Origin: Paenibacillus sp. FSL R5-0912
GTDB lineage: Bacteria; Bacillota; Bacilli; Paenibacillales; Paenibacillaceae
Assembly: GCF_000758605.1 (NCBI RefSeq)
Contig: NZ_CP009282.1
Location: 2,170,001-2,234,000 of the forward strand
Direction of reading: 5' to 3'
DNA: 64,000 nt
Made by a program: the position numbers and the translations under genes. Within the stretch, counting starts at the first letter, position 1, and the number at the start of each line of letters is the position of its first letter. A model generated the notes under the pieces. That model ran no database searches, was not told the origin of the DNA, and saw only the letters and a list, made by a program, of their open reading frames with translations. Of the stretch, positions 51,369-60,508 are shown one piece after another.

Positions 51369-51375
51369 AAGAAAA

Positions 51376-53313
51376 ATGTCAGTAAATATCAAACTTCCGG
51401 ACGGTTCGGTCCGGGAATACCCGAACGGCAGCAGCATTGATGATGTAGCAGCCTCGATCAGCAGCGGACTTCGCAAGAATGCCGCTGCAGGCAAAATCAA
51501 CGGAATCGTCGTGGATCTGTCCACTCAGCTGCAGGAAGGCGATCTTGTAGAGATCGTTACCCTGGATTCCCCGGAAGGCCTGGAAGTGATGCGTCACAGT
51601 ACAGCTCACCTTATGGCCCAGGCGGTAAGACGTTTGTTCGGAACTATGGAGGTTAAGCTCGGAGTAGGTCCGGTAATTGAAGACGGCTTCTATTATGATA
51701 TGGATCTGGAGCATCCGCTGAATCCGGAGGATCTGCTGAAGATTGAGAAGGAAATGGAACGTATCGTTTCTGAGAACCTGCCGATTGTCCGCCATGAGGT
51801 AAGCCGTCAGGAAGCGCTGGACAGATTCGGCGAGCTGGCCGATCCTTACAAGCTGGAGCTGATTCAGGCGCTGCCGGAAGACAGCGTGATTACAATCTAT
51901 GAACAGGGCGAATTCTTCGACCTCTGCCGTGGTCCGCATTTGCCGTCCACTGCGAAGATCAAAGTGTTCAAGCTGATGAACGTAGCCGGTGCTTACTGGC
52001 GCGGAGACAGCAAGAACAAGATGCTGCAGCGCGTATACGGCACAGCCTGGATCAAAAAGGCCCAGCTTGACGAGCATCTGCGTCTGCTGGAGGAAGCGAA
52101 AAAGCGCGATCACCGTAAGCTGGGCAAGGAACTGGAAATCTTCACCTTCAACCAGCTGGTTGGACAAGGCCTGCCGATCTGGCTGCCTAAGGGCGCCAAG
52201 CTGCGCAGCATTCTGGAGCGCTATATTGTAGATCTGGAAGCCAGCCTTGGTTACCAGCATGTCTACACTCCAGTACTGGGGAATGTAGAGCTGTACAAGA
52301 CTTCCGGACATTGGGAACACTACCAGGAAGACATGTTCCCTAAGATGACTATTGATAACGAGGAGTTCGTGCTTCGTCCAATGAACTGCCCGCATCACAT
52401 GATGATCTATAAGAGCTCGATGCACAGCTATCGCGATCTGCCGATCCGTATTGCCGAGCTGGGCATCCAGCACCGTTATGAAATGTCGGGAGCCCTGACA
52501 GGCCTGCACCGTGTCCGTTCGATGACGCTGAATGATTCCCATATCTTCTGTCGTCTGGACCAGATCAAAGGCGAGTTCATCCGCGTGCTCGAGCTGATCA
52601 AGCAGGTATACAGCGACTTTGGGATTGAAGATTACCGTTTCCGACTCTCTTACCGGGACCCTAAGGATACAGAGAAGTATTATGCCAATGATGAAATGTG
52701 GGAGACAGCACAGCGTATGCTGCGTGAGGTTGTCGAAGAAGCCGGCCTGCCATTCTACGAAGCCGAAGGCGAAGCAGCCTTCTATGGCCCTAAGCTGGAT
52801 GTTCAGATCAAAACAGTATTGGGTAAGGAAGAAACACTGTCGACTGTACAGATCGACTTCCTGCTGCCGGAACGCTTTGAGCTGGAATATGTCGGGGATG
52901 ATGGACAGAAACACCGTCCGGTTGTCTTGCACCGCGGAATTCTAGGAACTATGGAACGTTTCGTAGCATTCCTGCTGGAGAACTTTGCCGGTTCACTGCC
53001 GCTGTGGCTGTCTCCGCAGCAAGTGAAGATCATTCCGGTATCCTCTGCCTTTGATGAATATGCGAAGGAAGTGGCTGCGAAGCTGCTGCGCAGCGGCATC
53101 CGCGCCGAAGTTGACTTGCGCAATGAGAAAATGGGTTACAAAATCCGTGAAGCACAGCTGGAGAAGCTCCCATACATGTTCGTCGTAGGCGAGAATGAAA
53201 TGAATGCCGGCAGCGTATCAATCCGCAAACGCGGTGAAGGCGACATCGGCGCCAAACCGCTGCAGGAAGTCATCGATTCGCTTACGCAGGAAATTGCGGG
53301 ACGCGTAATCTAA
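51376..53313 (+). CDS. thrS: Threonyl-tRNA synthetase
   Basis: A 645-residue enzyme: N-terminal TGS domain ([14 protein letters not shown]), editing domain with the HxxxH motif [10 protein letters not shown] and C-terminal HxxxC ([16 protein letters not shown]), class II catalytic core (motif 2 [17 protein letters not shown]; zinc Cys in [20 protein letters not shown]), and anticodon-binding domain at the end. It charges tRNA(Thr). ATG at 51376 follows AGGAGG; the TTG at 51346 lies inside the repeated element. Controlled by the T-box. Confidence 0.97.
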   Translation: MSVNIKLPDGSVREYPNGSSIDDVAASISSGLRKNAAAGKINGIVVDLSTQLQEGDLVEIVTLDSPEGLEVMRHSTAHLMAQAVRRLFGTMEVKLGVGPVIEDGFYYDMDLEHPLNPEDLLKIEKEMERIVSENLPIVRHEVSRQEALDRFGELADPYKLELIQALPEDSVITIYEQGEFFDLCRGPHLPSTAKIKVFKLMNVAGAYWRGDSKNKMLQRVYGTAWIKKAQLDEHLRLLEEAKKRDHRKLGKELEIFTFNQLVGQGLPIWLPKGAKLRSILERYIVDLEASLGYQHVYTPVLGNVELYKTSGHWEHYQEDMFPKMTIDNEEFVLRPMNCPHHMMIYKSSMHSYRDLPIRIAELGIQHRYEMSGALTGLHRVRSMTLNDSHIFCRLDQIKGEFIRVLELIKQVYSDFGIEDYRFRLSYRDPKDTEKYYANDEMWETAQRMLREVVEEAGLPFYEAEGEAAFYGPKLDVQIKTVLGKEETLSTVQIDFLLPERFELEYVGDDGQKHRPVVLHRGILGTMERFVAFLLENFAGSLPLWLSPQQVKIIPVSSAFDEYAKEVAAKLLRSGIRAEVDLRNEKMGYKIREAQLEKLPYMFVVGENEMNAGSVSIRKRGEGDIGAKPLQEVIDSLTQEIAGRVI

Positions 53314-53453
53314 AGCATTCACAAGCTGTTAATAGTACGTATAATTACGAATTAATAACCTCTGTTATAAGCCGCGTGGGACCGCTATTATCCGGTGTCA
53401 GGTATAAAATTTTGTGAAACGGGAAACCTTCGCTATATGGGGAGGTTTAACTA

Positions 53454-54215
53454 ATGAACAAAATGGGCTTATACCAGAGGTTTTGGTGTCTTTTCGTCAC
53501 CATCGTGCTTCTGCTGACAGCAGCCGGGATCTACCCGGATGATTCGCGCAAATCGGCACAGGCAAGAGGGACGGGAGACACTGCAGGACAACTTAGTGCG
53601 GCCACCACGAATTCTCAGGTTCAGCGTCAAGAGGCAGGTTCGGCATCCCGTCTGGGAGGCTCTTCGCGGTTACGGCAGCCGGTTACCGTCCAGGCTCCTA
53701 AGCCAGCACAGGTGCCGGAGAGTAAGCCGAAGGCGAAGGTAGCTCCCAAGCAGCCGGATTCGGTACCGGTAGCTGCACCTGCGCCGGAGCAGATCATCAC
53801 TTCAATGAAAGTAACAGCGACCGGCTATACGGCCGGGTACGAATCCACAGGCAAGACCGCGAAGCATCCGCAGTATGGAATTACGTACTCGGGTGTCAAG
53901 GTACGCCGGGACAAGAATGCCGTATCCACCATTGCTGCAGACCCGAAAGTTCTGCCTTTGGGAAGTATTTTATATATTCCGGGTTATGGATATGCTATAG
54001 TGGCCGACACCGGTTCAGCGATTAAGGGGCGGAAGATTGACTTGTACTTCAGCACCACCAAGCAGGTGTACAAAGAATGGGGCAAGAAGACGGTTGTCGT
54101 CCATCTCATCAAACGCGGTAACGGAAAATGCACGGAGAGTATGCTGAAAAGTCTCGGACATGCAATCCAGACCTATAATGCAGTGCCGCAATATTTGCTG
54201 GAAGAGGTTATTTAA
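53454..54215 (+). CDS. Secreted 3D-domain protein (YuiC-like)
   Basis: A 253-residue protein with a signal anchor (residues ~8-26), a Pro/Lys/Gln-rich linker and a C-terminal 3D domain (about 125-225): [80 protein letters not shown]. The three conserved aspartates are visible (AADP, VADTG, KIDLYF). Family members are muralytic or spore-germination-related enzymes with an MltA-like barrel. Start has GGGGAGG upstream. Confidence 0.85.
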   Translation: MNKMGLYQRFWCLFVTIVLLLTAAGIYPDDSRKSAQARGTGDTAGQLSAATTNSQVQRQEAGSASRLGGSSRLRQPVTVQAPKPAQVPESKPKAKVAPKQPDSVPVAAPAPEQIITSMKVTATGYTAGYESTGKTAKHPQYGITYSGVKVRRDKNAVSTIAADPKVLPLGSILYIPGYGYAIVADTGSAIKGRKIDLYFSTTKQVYKEWGKKTVVVHLIKRGNGKCTESMLKSLGHAIQTYNAVPQYLLEEVI

Positions 54216-54382
54216 GGGCTGGACCGGCCTCACTGAGTTTGAATTATTTTTCACGTAAGCATGCATAATACGACGTCACATTTCCCATAATATCGACTGG
54301 GGCAAAGCGACTTGCCTCTTCCGATATAATCTTTTCGTCAGCTCTAAACAGGCTGTACTGAAGGAAAAGGGAGGTGATTTCC

Positions 54383-54526
54383 GTGGCCAATTCCAAGAAA
54401 CCAAAGGTACAAGAGAACTTCAAAACACCGAATGAAAAATACAATGCTGAGTTTGCCGTTGAGAACGACGGTGCAACTACTAAGAGCAACACGTTCTCCA
54501 AACCGGTACAAAAACCACAGCAGTAA
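54383..54526 (+). CDS. Small protein, possibly gamma-type SASP
   Basis: A 47-residue, Lys/Asn/Gln-rich protein (MANSKKPKVQENFKTPNEKY...). GTG at 54383 follows AGGGAGG. Its YNAEFAVEND segment recalls the YxTEFASET motif of gamma-type small acid-soluble spore proteins, but one copy only is present, so the assignment is tentative. Followed by a terminator at 54560-54608. Confidence 0.6.
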   Translation: MANSKKPKVQENFKTPNEKYNAEFAVENDGATTKSNTFSKPVQKPQQ

Positions 54527-54559
54527 TGCTGGGGTAACGGTATGAGCATTTGAAGCGTC

Positions 54560-54608
54560 AAGGCTGTCCTCTCACGTCCGGATTATGGGCTGAAAGGGCA
54601 GCTTTTTT
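54560..54608 (+). terminator. Terminator after the small gene
   Basis: AAGGCTGTCCT pairs with AGGGCAGCTT including G-T pairs, followed by six Ts. Confidence 0.65.
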
Positions 54609-54768
54609 ATGGGCATCATACAATTAACGGAATATTCCAGCCGTCTCGGTCTGGAGACTGAGGCCTGTTTCCTTCTCACGCCGCTGTTCCCCGCAGCTTT
54701 CTTCCTGTAGACTAGGACTATAAGCGTGAAGAAGCGAGAGTTACACTAACTACTAGGGGGAATGACAT

Positions 54769-55854
54769 ATGAAACGACGGTTCACCAGCCAGGTGCTCGG
54801 CGGACTGATCCTTATCGGTCTCGGAGGCCTGTTCCTGCTAAGACAGATGGGCTACACTGATTTCAGCTTGGGTTCAATGATATCTACGTATTGGCCGGTT
54901 ATTCTGATTATATTAGGGGTTAAACGCTTTCTGTCCCCGGACGATGAGCATTCGAGATTCTCTGCAACACTTGGCGGATTTTTCTTTCTGGCCATCGGCG
55001 TGTTTTTCCTGGGGCGGAATTTAGAATGGTTTGACTTCTCGGCAGGCGATTTCTTCAAAATGCTGATCCCGGTTATGCTGATCGGCGGCGGTTTAGCTGT
55101 TATTTTCAAGCCGCGGGGGACAACGCCGCCGGTTCCTCCAGCACCACCGGCACCACCGAATTTCTATCCGCCCGAACCGGGCAAAAGCCCGCTGGATGCG
55201 AAGCCTCCTGCACCGCTGGAATCGACGCTCGATGAGCAGTTTGAGCAGAAGTTCGGCAAATCTGCCGGTGCCGGCGGGCGGGACTGGAATGATTATCTGC
55301 ACAAAGACACGGAGGATGAAGACGAAGAACAGGGAGACTCCTCTTCTTCGTCAGATGCCAAGTGGCAGGAGAAGCAGGAACGCCATGAACGCAGACGCCA
55401 GGAGCGTCAGGAACGCCATGCCCGCCGCCACGGCGAATGGCATGAGGAGTTTCAGGATTCCGGGCAGGACAAAGAAACAACGAACCGCTCGGCTTTTATC
55501 GGGGATGTCCATATGGGCCGCGAGCATTTCCAGCTGAAACAAACCAATATTTCGCAGTTTATCGGGGATACAGTGCTGGATCTGACCAATGCGCAAATTC
55601 CTTACGGTGAGACCAAGATCAACATTTCCGCTTTTGTCGGTGATATTAAGGTTTATATTCCCGATGATATGAATCTTGGTGTATCGGTTAACGGCAGCTC
55701 GTTCATTGGTGATATGCAGGTGCTTGAGCAGTCGCGCAGCGGGTTCATGAGTAATGTGCAGTGCAAGACGCCTTATTATAAGGAAGCAGGTAAAAAAGTC
55801 CGCATTAACGTCAGCTGCTTCATCGGTGACATTAAAGTCAAAACGGTGGGCTAA
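54769..55854 (+). CDS. liaF: LiaF-like membrane protein
   Basis: A 361-residue protein with four N-terminal transmembrane helices (residues ~8-115), a Pro-rich stretch (PPVPPAPPAPPNFYPP), an acidic/charged linker with RRQERQERHARRHG, and a C-terminal LiaF/DUF2154 domain (NRSAFIGDVHMG, ISQFIGDTVLDLT, SSFIGDMQV, VSCFIGDIKVKT). LiaF inhibits the LiaS kinase until cell envelope stress. Start follows TAGGGGG. liaS starts one base after the stop. Confidence 0.88.
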   Translation: MKRRFTSQVLGGLILIGLGGLFLLRQMGYTDFSLGSMISTYWPVILIILGVKRFLSPDDEHSRFSATLGGFFFLAIGVFFLGRNLEWFDFSAGDFFKMLIPVMLIGGGLAVIFKPRGTTPPVPPAPPAPPNFYPPEPGKSPLDAKPPAPLESTLDEQFEQKFGKSAGAGGRDWNDYLHKDTEDEDEEQGDSSSSSDAKWQEKQERHERRRQERQERHARRHGEWHEEFQDSGQDKETTNRSAFIGDVHMGREHFQLKQTNISQFIGDTVLDLTNAQIPYGETKINISAFVGDIKVYIPDDMNLGVSVNGSSFIGDMQVLEQSRSGFMSNVQCKTPYYKEAGKKVRINVSCFIGDIKVKTVG

Positions 55855-56925
55855 ATGGGGACGATCTTCAGCAATACCAAGTGGATGCTGCTGGTGTATT
55901 TCCTGCTTAGCGGCGGAGTAACTGCCGGACTGATGTATGCCGGGACATGCCTGGGCTATATCCGGGTGGTGGATACCCGCATGTGGCTGTACCTGTGTCT
56001 GGGCATTGTGCTCTTCACAGTGACTATCGGCTATATTGCCGGACAGCGGATTCAGCGGCGGATCGACCATCTGGATCTGAATATGCTTCAGGTAGCCAAA
56101 GGCAATCTGTCCGTACGGATGCCGGAGAGCGAAGACCAGTCTTTTGCCCGGGTATATCACGAATTCAATATTATGATGGATACTGTGGAGAAGAAGATGA
56201 AGCTTTTGCAGCAGCTGGGTGAACAGGAAGTCATCGAGAAGGAAAAGGCGGCGGAGAGCGCGGTACTGGAAGAGCGGAGGCGTATGGCCCGGGATCTGCA
56301 TGATACGGTGAGCCAGCAGCTTTTTGCGATTCACATGTCCGCTTCTTCGCTGCCTAAAGTGCTTGAACGGAGCGCGGAGCACGGGCAGACGGTGATGGAC
56401 CAGCTGATCAGCATGTCCCAGATGGCGCAGAAGCAAATGAGGGCATTGATCGCGCAGCTGCGTCCGGTGGAGCTGGAGGGGCGCAATCTGTTCGAGGCGC
56501 TGGAGAAATGGTTCCCGGATTACTGCCGCCAGAACGGGCTCAAGGGGGTAAAGGAGCTTGAACTGCAGGGTGAGCTGTCCGAAGCGATTGAGCATCAGCT
56601 GTTCCTGATTATTCAGGAGTCGATGGCGAACATCGTGAAGCATGCCGGAGCACGGGTAGTCAGCCTGTCGCTGCGTGAAGTGCCGCGCCAGGTTGTGCTG
56701 AGCATCAGCGATGACGGGCAGGGCTTCGAGCAGGTGCAGCATAAACAGGGCTCCTACGGACTTACCACCATGCGCGAGCGTGCCGAGAAGCTCGGCGGCC
56801 AGGTAGAGATTATCAGCCGTAAGGGGGCGGGAACGACGATCCGCGTACATATACCAAAGTTTGTGCAGGGCATCCCGGAGCCGGTTGATGCCGAATCTGA
56901 GTCTGATAGGGGGAGTACAGAATGA
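55855..56925 (+). CDS. liaS: LiaS-like sensor histidine kinase
   Basis: A 356-residue NarL-type sensor kinase: two transmembrane helices with a short external loop, a HAMP domain, HisKA_3 with phosphoacceptor His149 (RMARDLHDTVSQQLFA) and a HATPase domain (ESMANIVKHAGA, ISDDGQGF, GLTTMRERAEKLGG). It senses cell wall stress through LiaF. ATGA overlap with liaR. Confidence 0.92.
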   Translation: MGTIFSNTKWMLLVYFLLSGGVTAGLMYAGTCLGYIRVVDTRMWLYLCLGIVLFTVTIGYIAGQRIQRRIDHLDLNMLQVAKGNLSVRMPESEDQSFARVYHEFNIMMDTVEKKMKLLQQLGEQEVIEKEKAAESAVLEERRRMARDLHDTVSQQLFAIHMSASSLPKVLERSAEHGQTVMDQLISMSQMAQKQMRALIAQLRPVELEGRNLFEALEKWFPDYCRQNGLKGVKELELQGELSEAIEHQLFLIIQESMANIVKHAGARVVSLSLREVPRQVVLSISDDGQGFEQVQHKQGSYGLTTMRERAEKLGGQVEIISRKGAGTTIRVHIPKFVQGIPEPVDAESESDRGSTE

Positions 56926-57575
56926 GTCTCATTAAAGTGCTGCTGGTGGATGATCATGATATGGTGCGGATGGGGCTCAAAACCTATCTGATGCTTGATC
57001 CAATGTTTGAAGTTATAGGTGAGGCAGCCAACGGGCATAAGGCGCTAGGCATGCTGCGTGAACTGGGGCATGATGCCCTGCCGGATCTGGTGCTGATGGA
57101 TTTGATGATGCCGGTCATGAACGGGGCGGAGACAACGCGCGCAGTGCTGGCCGAATTCCCGGGTCTCAAAATTGTCATCCTCACCAGCTTCCTGGAGGAT
57201 GATCTTGTTGTAGACGCGATCGAGGCAGGGGCGGTCAGCTATGTGCTCAAAACCGTCTCGGCAGAAGAGCTGATCTACGCGCTGCAAGGCGCGTACCGCG
57301 GCATGCCGGTGATGACCGGCGATGTCTCGCAGGCACTTACCCGAGGCATCCGCCAGCGTACCGTACAGGGCGACTCTTCCGGCTTGACCGAGCGGGAGAA
57401 GGAAGTTCTGCTGCTGATCGCTGAGGGCAAAACCAATAAAGATATCGGCGAGGAGCTGCATATCAGCATCAAGACGGTGAAGACGCATGTCAGCAACCTG
57501 CTGATGAAATGTGAGCTGGATGACCGCACCCAGCTGGCCATCTACGCCCACCGTAAGGGCTGGGCGCAGAGTTAG
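56922..57575 (+). CDS. liaR: LiaR-like response regulator
   Basis: A 217-residue NarL/LuxR-type regulator: receiver domain with phosphoacceptor Asp60 (LVLMDLMMPVMNG) and C-terminal LuxR HTH (LTEREKEVLLLIAEGKTNKDIGEELHISIKTVKTHVSNLLMK). It would activate envelope-stress genes, including liaFSR. It overlaps liaS by four bases. Confidence 0.93.
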   Translation: MSLIKVLLVDDHDMVRMGLKTYLMLDPMFEVIGEAANGHKALGMLRELGHDALPDLVLMDLMMPVMNGAETTRAVLAEFPGLKIVILTSFLEDDLVVDAIEAGAVSYVLKTVSAEELIYALQGAYRGMPVMTGDVSQALTRGIRQRTVQGDSSGLTEREKEVLLLIAEGKTNKDIGEELHISIKTVKTHVSNLLMKCELDDRTQLAIYAHRKGWAQS

Positions 57576-57599
57576 CTCCTTCAGGCCAGTGAATCCTGC

Positions 57600-57790
57600 G
57601 CAAAATACAACATTTTCCTTTACATATCGTCTATAATCGAAAATTGTTGTACGAAAGGCAGCATTCCAACTCGTTCAAACGGCTAAACGGGACGATTCTT
57701 GTATTTCGTACAACAATTCTCCGTAACATCCTGTTATCTAGGAAGCAAAGTTGCAATATGTACAATTTTCATGCCTATTGTACGTATGCG
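57600..57790. repeat. TACAACA-type intergenic repeat (R4)
   Basis: Aligns with 22660-22855 in order and orientation: AAATACAACATTTTCC, AATTGTTGTACGAAAGGCAGCATT, CGGGACGATTCTTGTATTTCG, TATCTAGGAAGCAAAG and TGTACAATTTT. Non-coding. Confidence 0.75.
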
Positions 57791-57810
57791 TGAAGCGGTA
57801 ACCTTCAATA

Positions 57811-57838
57811 CCCCCGGCGCTATAATGCCGGGGGATTT
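57811..57838 (+). terminator. Terminator downstream of liaFSR
   Basis: CCCCCGGC pairs with GCCGGGGG; the T-run is weak (ATTTGC). Confidence 0.55.
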
Positions 57839-58045
57839 GCATGTCCTCTACGTCCGGCAATTGCCTCAACAGCCTCAGTAACCGCGTTTCCGGCGGTTCT
57901 CCCTCATATTCTCTTTTAAGTGTTCATATCTTTTATCTCCGCTTAAATTGTTTTTAATGTGACCTTAAGGTTTAAAGTACAAAATAAGAACAAGAAAACA
58001 AATAACACTTTGCCGGATGCGGCAGAGCGCGGGAGGAAAGAAAAC

Positions 58046-59698
58046 ATGGACGATAACAAAAACAATTACAATCGTGAGAACAACTTCAATCGTGATAATG
58101 AACCGGGACCGCAGCGGGAATGGGACAGTAAAGATAGCACTAACAGTAATTCATCAAACGAAGCAGGCTCTTCCTACTACTATTCCTATGGGCCGTTCAA
58201 ATCCCTGAACAACGACGAGATGAATGGTGAAGATCCGCAGCACTATAACCGCCGGGAGCCGGAGCGTGTAGAGATCTCACCTCCGCAGCCGGTCAAGCCT
58301 TTACCTTACAGCACTTCGCTCCGTACCACAGGATATGACGGCAATGGCGGACGCGGCGGCAATCCTCCTGAGGGGGGCAATGGCTGGCAGTATAACCGTA
58401 AGCCGAAGAAGCCGGTTAAGGCGGTACTTATTTCTTTTCTTGCAGGAATGATTGTATTATCGGGTTCGATGTTCATGGCGGACCGGGGCAACTGGTTCAC
58501 AGGCGATCAGGCAGTTACTGCTGCCGTTACGAATACAGCAGCTAAGACAGCGAACGGAAGTGCTACCATTACGCCTTCCACTTCCACAGCAGCACTGGTT
58601 ACCGGATCGGGTGATGTATCCAGCGTAGTAGATGGGGTGGGACCGGCAGTTGTCAAAATTGAGACGCTGGTTAAATCAAGCAGCAGAAGCAGCAGTAATC
58701 CGAATATGAGCGATCCGTTCTCCCAATTCTTCTTCGGTGATCAGTTCGGCGGCAGCGGATCTTCCGGCTCCAATTCAGAATCCCAGCCGGAATCAAACAA
58801 TTCGGATTCATCCCAGCTTACTCCTTACGGAATCGGCACAGGCTTCATTTATAATTCAGACGGTTATATTCTGACCAACCAGCATGTGGTGGATAATGCA
58901 GATGTCATTCAGGTTACGGTTGACGGCAATACCAAACCTTATGAAGCGAAATTGCTCGGCTCCAGCAAAGATCTGGACTTGGCAGTGCTCAAAATTGAAG
59001 GAACGGACTTCCCTACAGTGGCGCTTGGTGATTCCGACAGCATTAAGGTAGGTTCAGAAGTCGTAGCGATTGGTAACCCGCAGGGCTTTGACCACACCGT
59101 TACAGCAGGTGTACTGAGTGCCAAGGGCCGCAGTATTGATATTAATGAAGAAGACGGAAGCGGCACACGCAATTACAAGAACTTGCTGCAGACGGATGCT
59201 TCGATTAATCCAGGGAACTCGGGCGGACCGCTGCTTAACATGAACGGTCAGGTCATCGGGATGAATGTGGCGGTTAGCACAGACTCCCAGGGTATCGGTT
59301 TTGCTATCGCGGTCAATACCATTAAAGAAGTTGTAGAGAAACTGGAAGCCAATCAGGAAATTCCGAAAGAACCGGTACCATTCATCGGCGCTTCGCTGAT
59401 GACCATTACCGATGAAGTCGCTAAGCAAATGGGCACTGACCTTAAAGAAGGCTCCGTAGTCGCCGAGATTGTCTTCAAATCTCCAGCGTATACCGCCGAC
59501 CTCCGCCCTTACGATATCATCACAGGTGTGAACGGTACGAACTATGCCACCAGCCAGGATCTGATTACTTACATCCAGACGCTCAAAGTTGGCGATCAGG
59601 TGACACTGAATGTGGTTCGTGACGGTAAGAAGCTGGATCTTCCGGTAAAGATCGGCAATAAAAATGATTTTGACACGACTCAAACTCAGAAGCAATAA
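58046..59698 (+). CDS. Membrane-anchored HtrA/DegP-type serine protease
   Basis: A 550-residue protein: a hydrophilic Asn/Asp-rich cytosolic N-terminus (~105 residues), one transmembrane helix (AVLISFLAGMIVLSGSMFMA, ~125-146), a Ser/Asn-rich spacer, the trypsin-like protease with His280 (NQHVVDN), Asp311 (LDLAVLK) and Ser392 (GNSGGPLL), and one C-terminal PDZ domain. It acts outside the membrane in envelope quality control. ATG at 58046 follows GGGAGGAAAG; earlier in-frame starts lack a ribosome site. A two-component system follows, as in other Bacillales. Confidence 0.92.
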   Translation: MDDNKNNYNRENNFNRDNEPGPQREWDSKDSTNSNSSNEAGSSYYYSYGPFKSLNNDEMNGEDPQHYNRREPERVEISPPQPVKPLPYSTSLRTTGYDGNGGRGGNPPEGGNGWQYNRKPKKPVKAVLISFLAGMIVLSGSMFMADRGNWFTGDQAVTAAVTNTAAKTANGSATITPSTSTAALVTGSGDVSSVVDGVGPAVVKIETLVKSSSRSSSNPNMSDPFSQFFFGDQFGGSGSSGSNSESQPESNNSDSSQLTPYGIGTGFIYNSDGYILTNQHVVDNADVIQVTVDGNTKPYEAKLLGSSKDLDLAVLKIEGTDFPTVALGDSDSIKVGSEVVAIGNPQGFDHTVTAGVLSAKGRSIDINEEDGSGTRNYKNLLQTDASINPGNSGGPLLNMNGQVIGMNVAVSTDSQGIGFAIAVNTIKEVVEKLEANQEIPKEPVPFIGASLMTITDEVAKQMGTDLKEGSVVAEIVFKSPAYTADLRPYDIITGVNGTNYATSQDLITYIQTLKVGDQVTLNVVRDGKKLDLPVKIGNKNDFDTTQTQKQ

Positions 59699-59723
59699 AC
59701 ACACCGGACGGTGAGCAGTACAG

Positions 59724-59748
59724 CGGAAGGGGAGACCCTTCCGTTTTT
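59724..59748 (+). terminator. Terminator after htrA
   Basis: CGGAAGGG pairs with CCCTTCCG around GAGA, followed by five Ts. Confidence 0.85.
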
Positions 59749-59820
59749 GCTGCATAGGCTGCGGGTAAACGGATTCATGATACAATATAGATATATGAAC
59801 TGAACAATGGGGGCTGCTTG

Positions 59821-60507
59821 ATGCGACCGAATATTCTAATTATTGATGACGATGAGAAAATTATATCCATGCTGCGCCGCGGGCTTGCCTTTGAAGGGTA
59901 TGATGTCAAAACAGCCGCTAACGGGGCAGATGGGCTGCGTGCCGTTCTGAACAGCGATCCGGATGTGGTTATCCTGGATGTAATGATGCCGCAAGTGGAC
60001 GGGTTTGAGGTATGCCGCCGTCTGCGTGAGGGCGGAAGCAGTGTTCCGGTACTTATGCTGACGGCCAAGGATGAGATTGAACACAGGGTCAAAGGGCTCG
60101 ATCTGGGTGCGGACGATTATCTGGTGAAGCCGTTTGCTCTGGAGGAGCTGCTTGCCCGGGTAAGGGCACTGCTCCGGCGCAAAAGTGAGCAGGGCGGAGG
60201 CTCGGACCAGGCGGTTTCCTATGAGGATATCACACTGGATGTAGATTCGCGTGAAGTGACGCGTGCAGGCAAACGTCTGGAGCTGACGGCAAAGGAATTC
60301 GAACTGCTGCATCTGTTCATGCAGAACCCGAAGCGGGTGCTGTCCCGTGATCTCATCATGGATAAGATCTGGGGTTACGATTACAGCGGTGAATCCAATG
60401 TGCTTGAGGTATATATCGCAATGCTGCGCCAGAAGACGGAAGAGCATGGCGGCAAAAGGCTGATTCAAACGATCCGGGGAGCCGGCTACATCCTAAGAGG
60501 TGACTAA
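59821..60507 (+). CDS. OmpR-family response regulator
   Basis: A 228-residue regulator: receiver with Asp53 (VVILDVMMPQVDG), Lys in LVKPFALEELLAR and an OmpR/PhoB winged helix with LELTAKEFELLHLFMQNPKRVLSRDLI. ATG at 59821 is preferred over the adjacent TTG. One base separates it from its kinase gene. It may respond to envelope stress as the neighbour of htrA; targets unknown. Confidence 0.92.
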   Translation: MRPNILIIDDDEKIISMLRRGLAFEGYDVKTAANGADGLRAVLNSDPDVVILDVMMPQVDGFEVCRRLREGGSSVPVLMLTAKDEIEHRVKGLDLGADDYLVKPFALEELLARVRALLRRKSEQGGGSDQAVSYEDITLDVDSREVTRAGKRLELTAKEFELLHLFMQNPKRVLSRDLIMDKIWGYDYSGESNVLEVYIAMLRQKTEEHGGKRLIQTIRGAGYILRGD

Positions 60508-60508
60508 T

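Noticed and set aside
51379..52932. A 517-residue minus-strand frame opposite thrS
   Set aside because: An antisense shadow of a highly conserved gene with no family signature.
55351..56850. A 499-residue minus-strand frame opposite liaF-liaS
   Set aside because: An antisense shadow; composition rich in His, Leu and Gln typical of reversed GC-biased codons.
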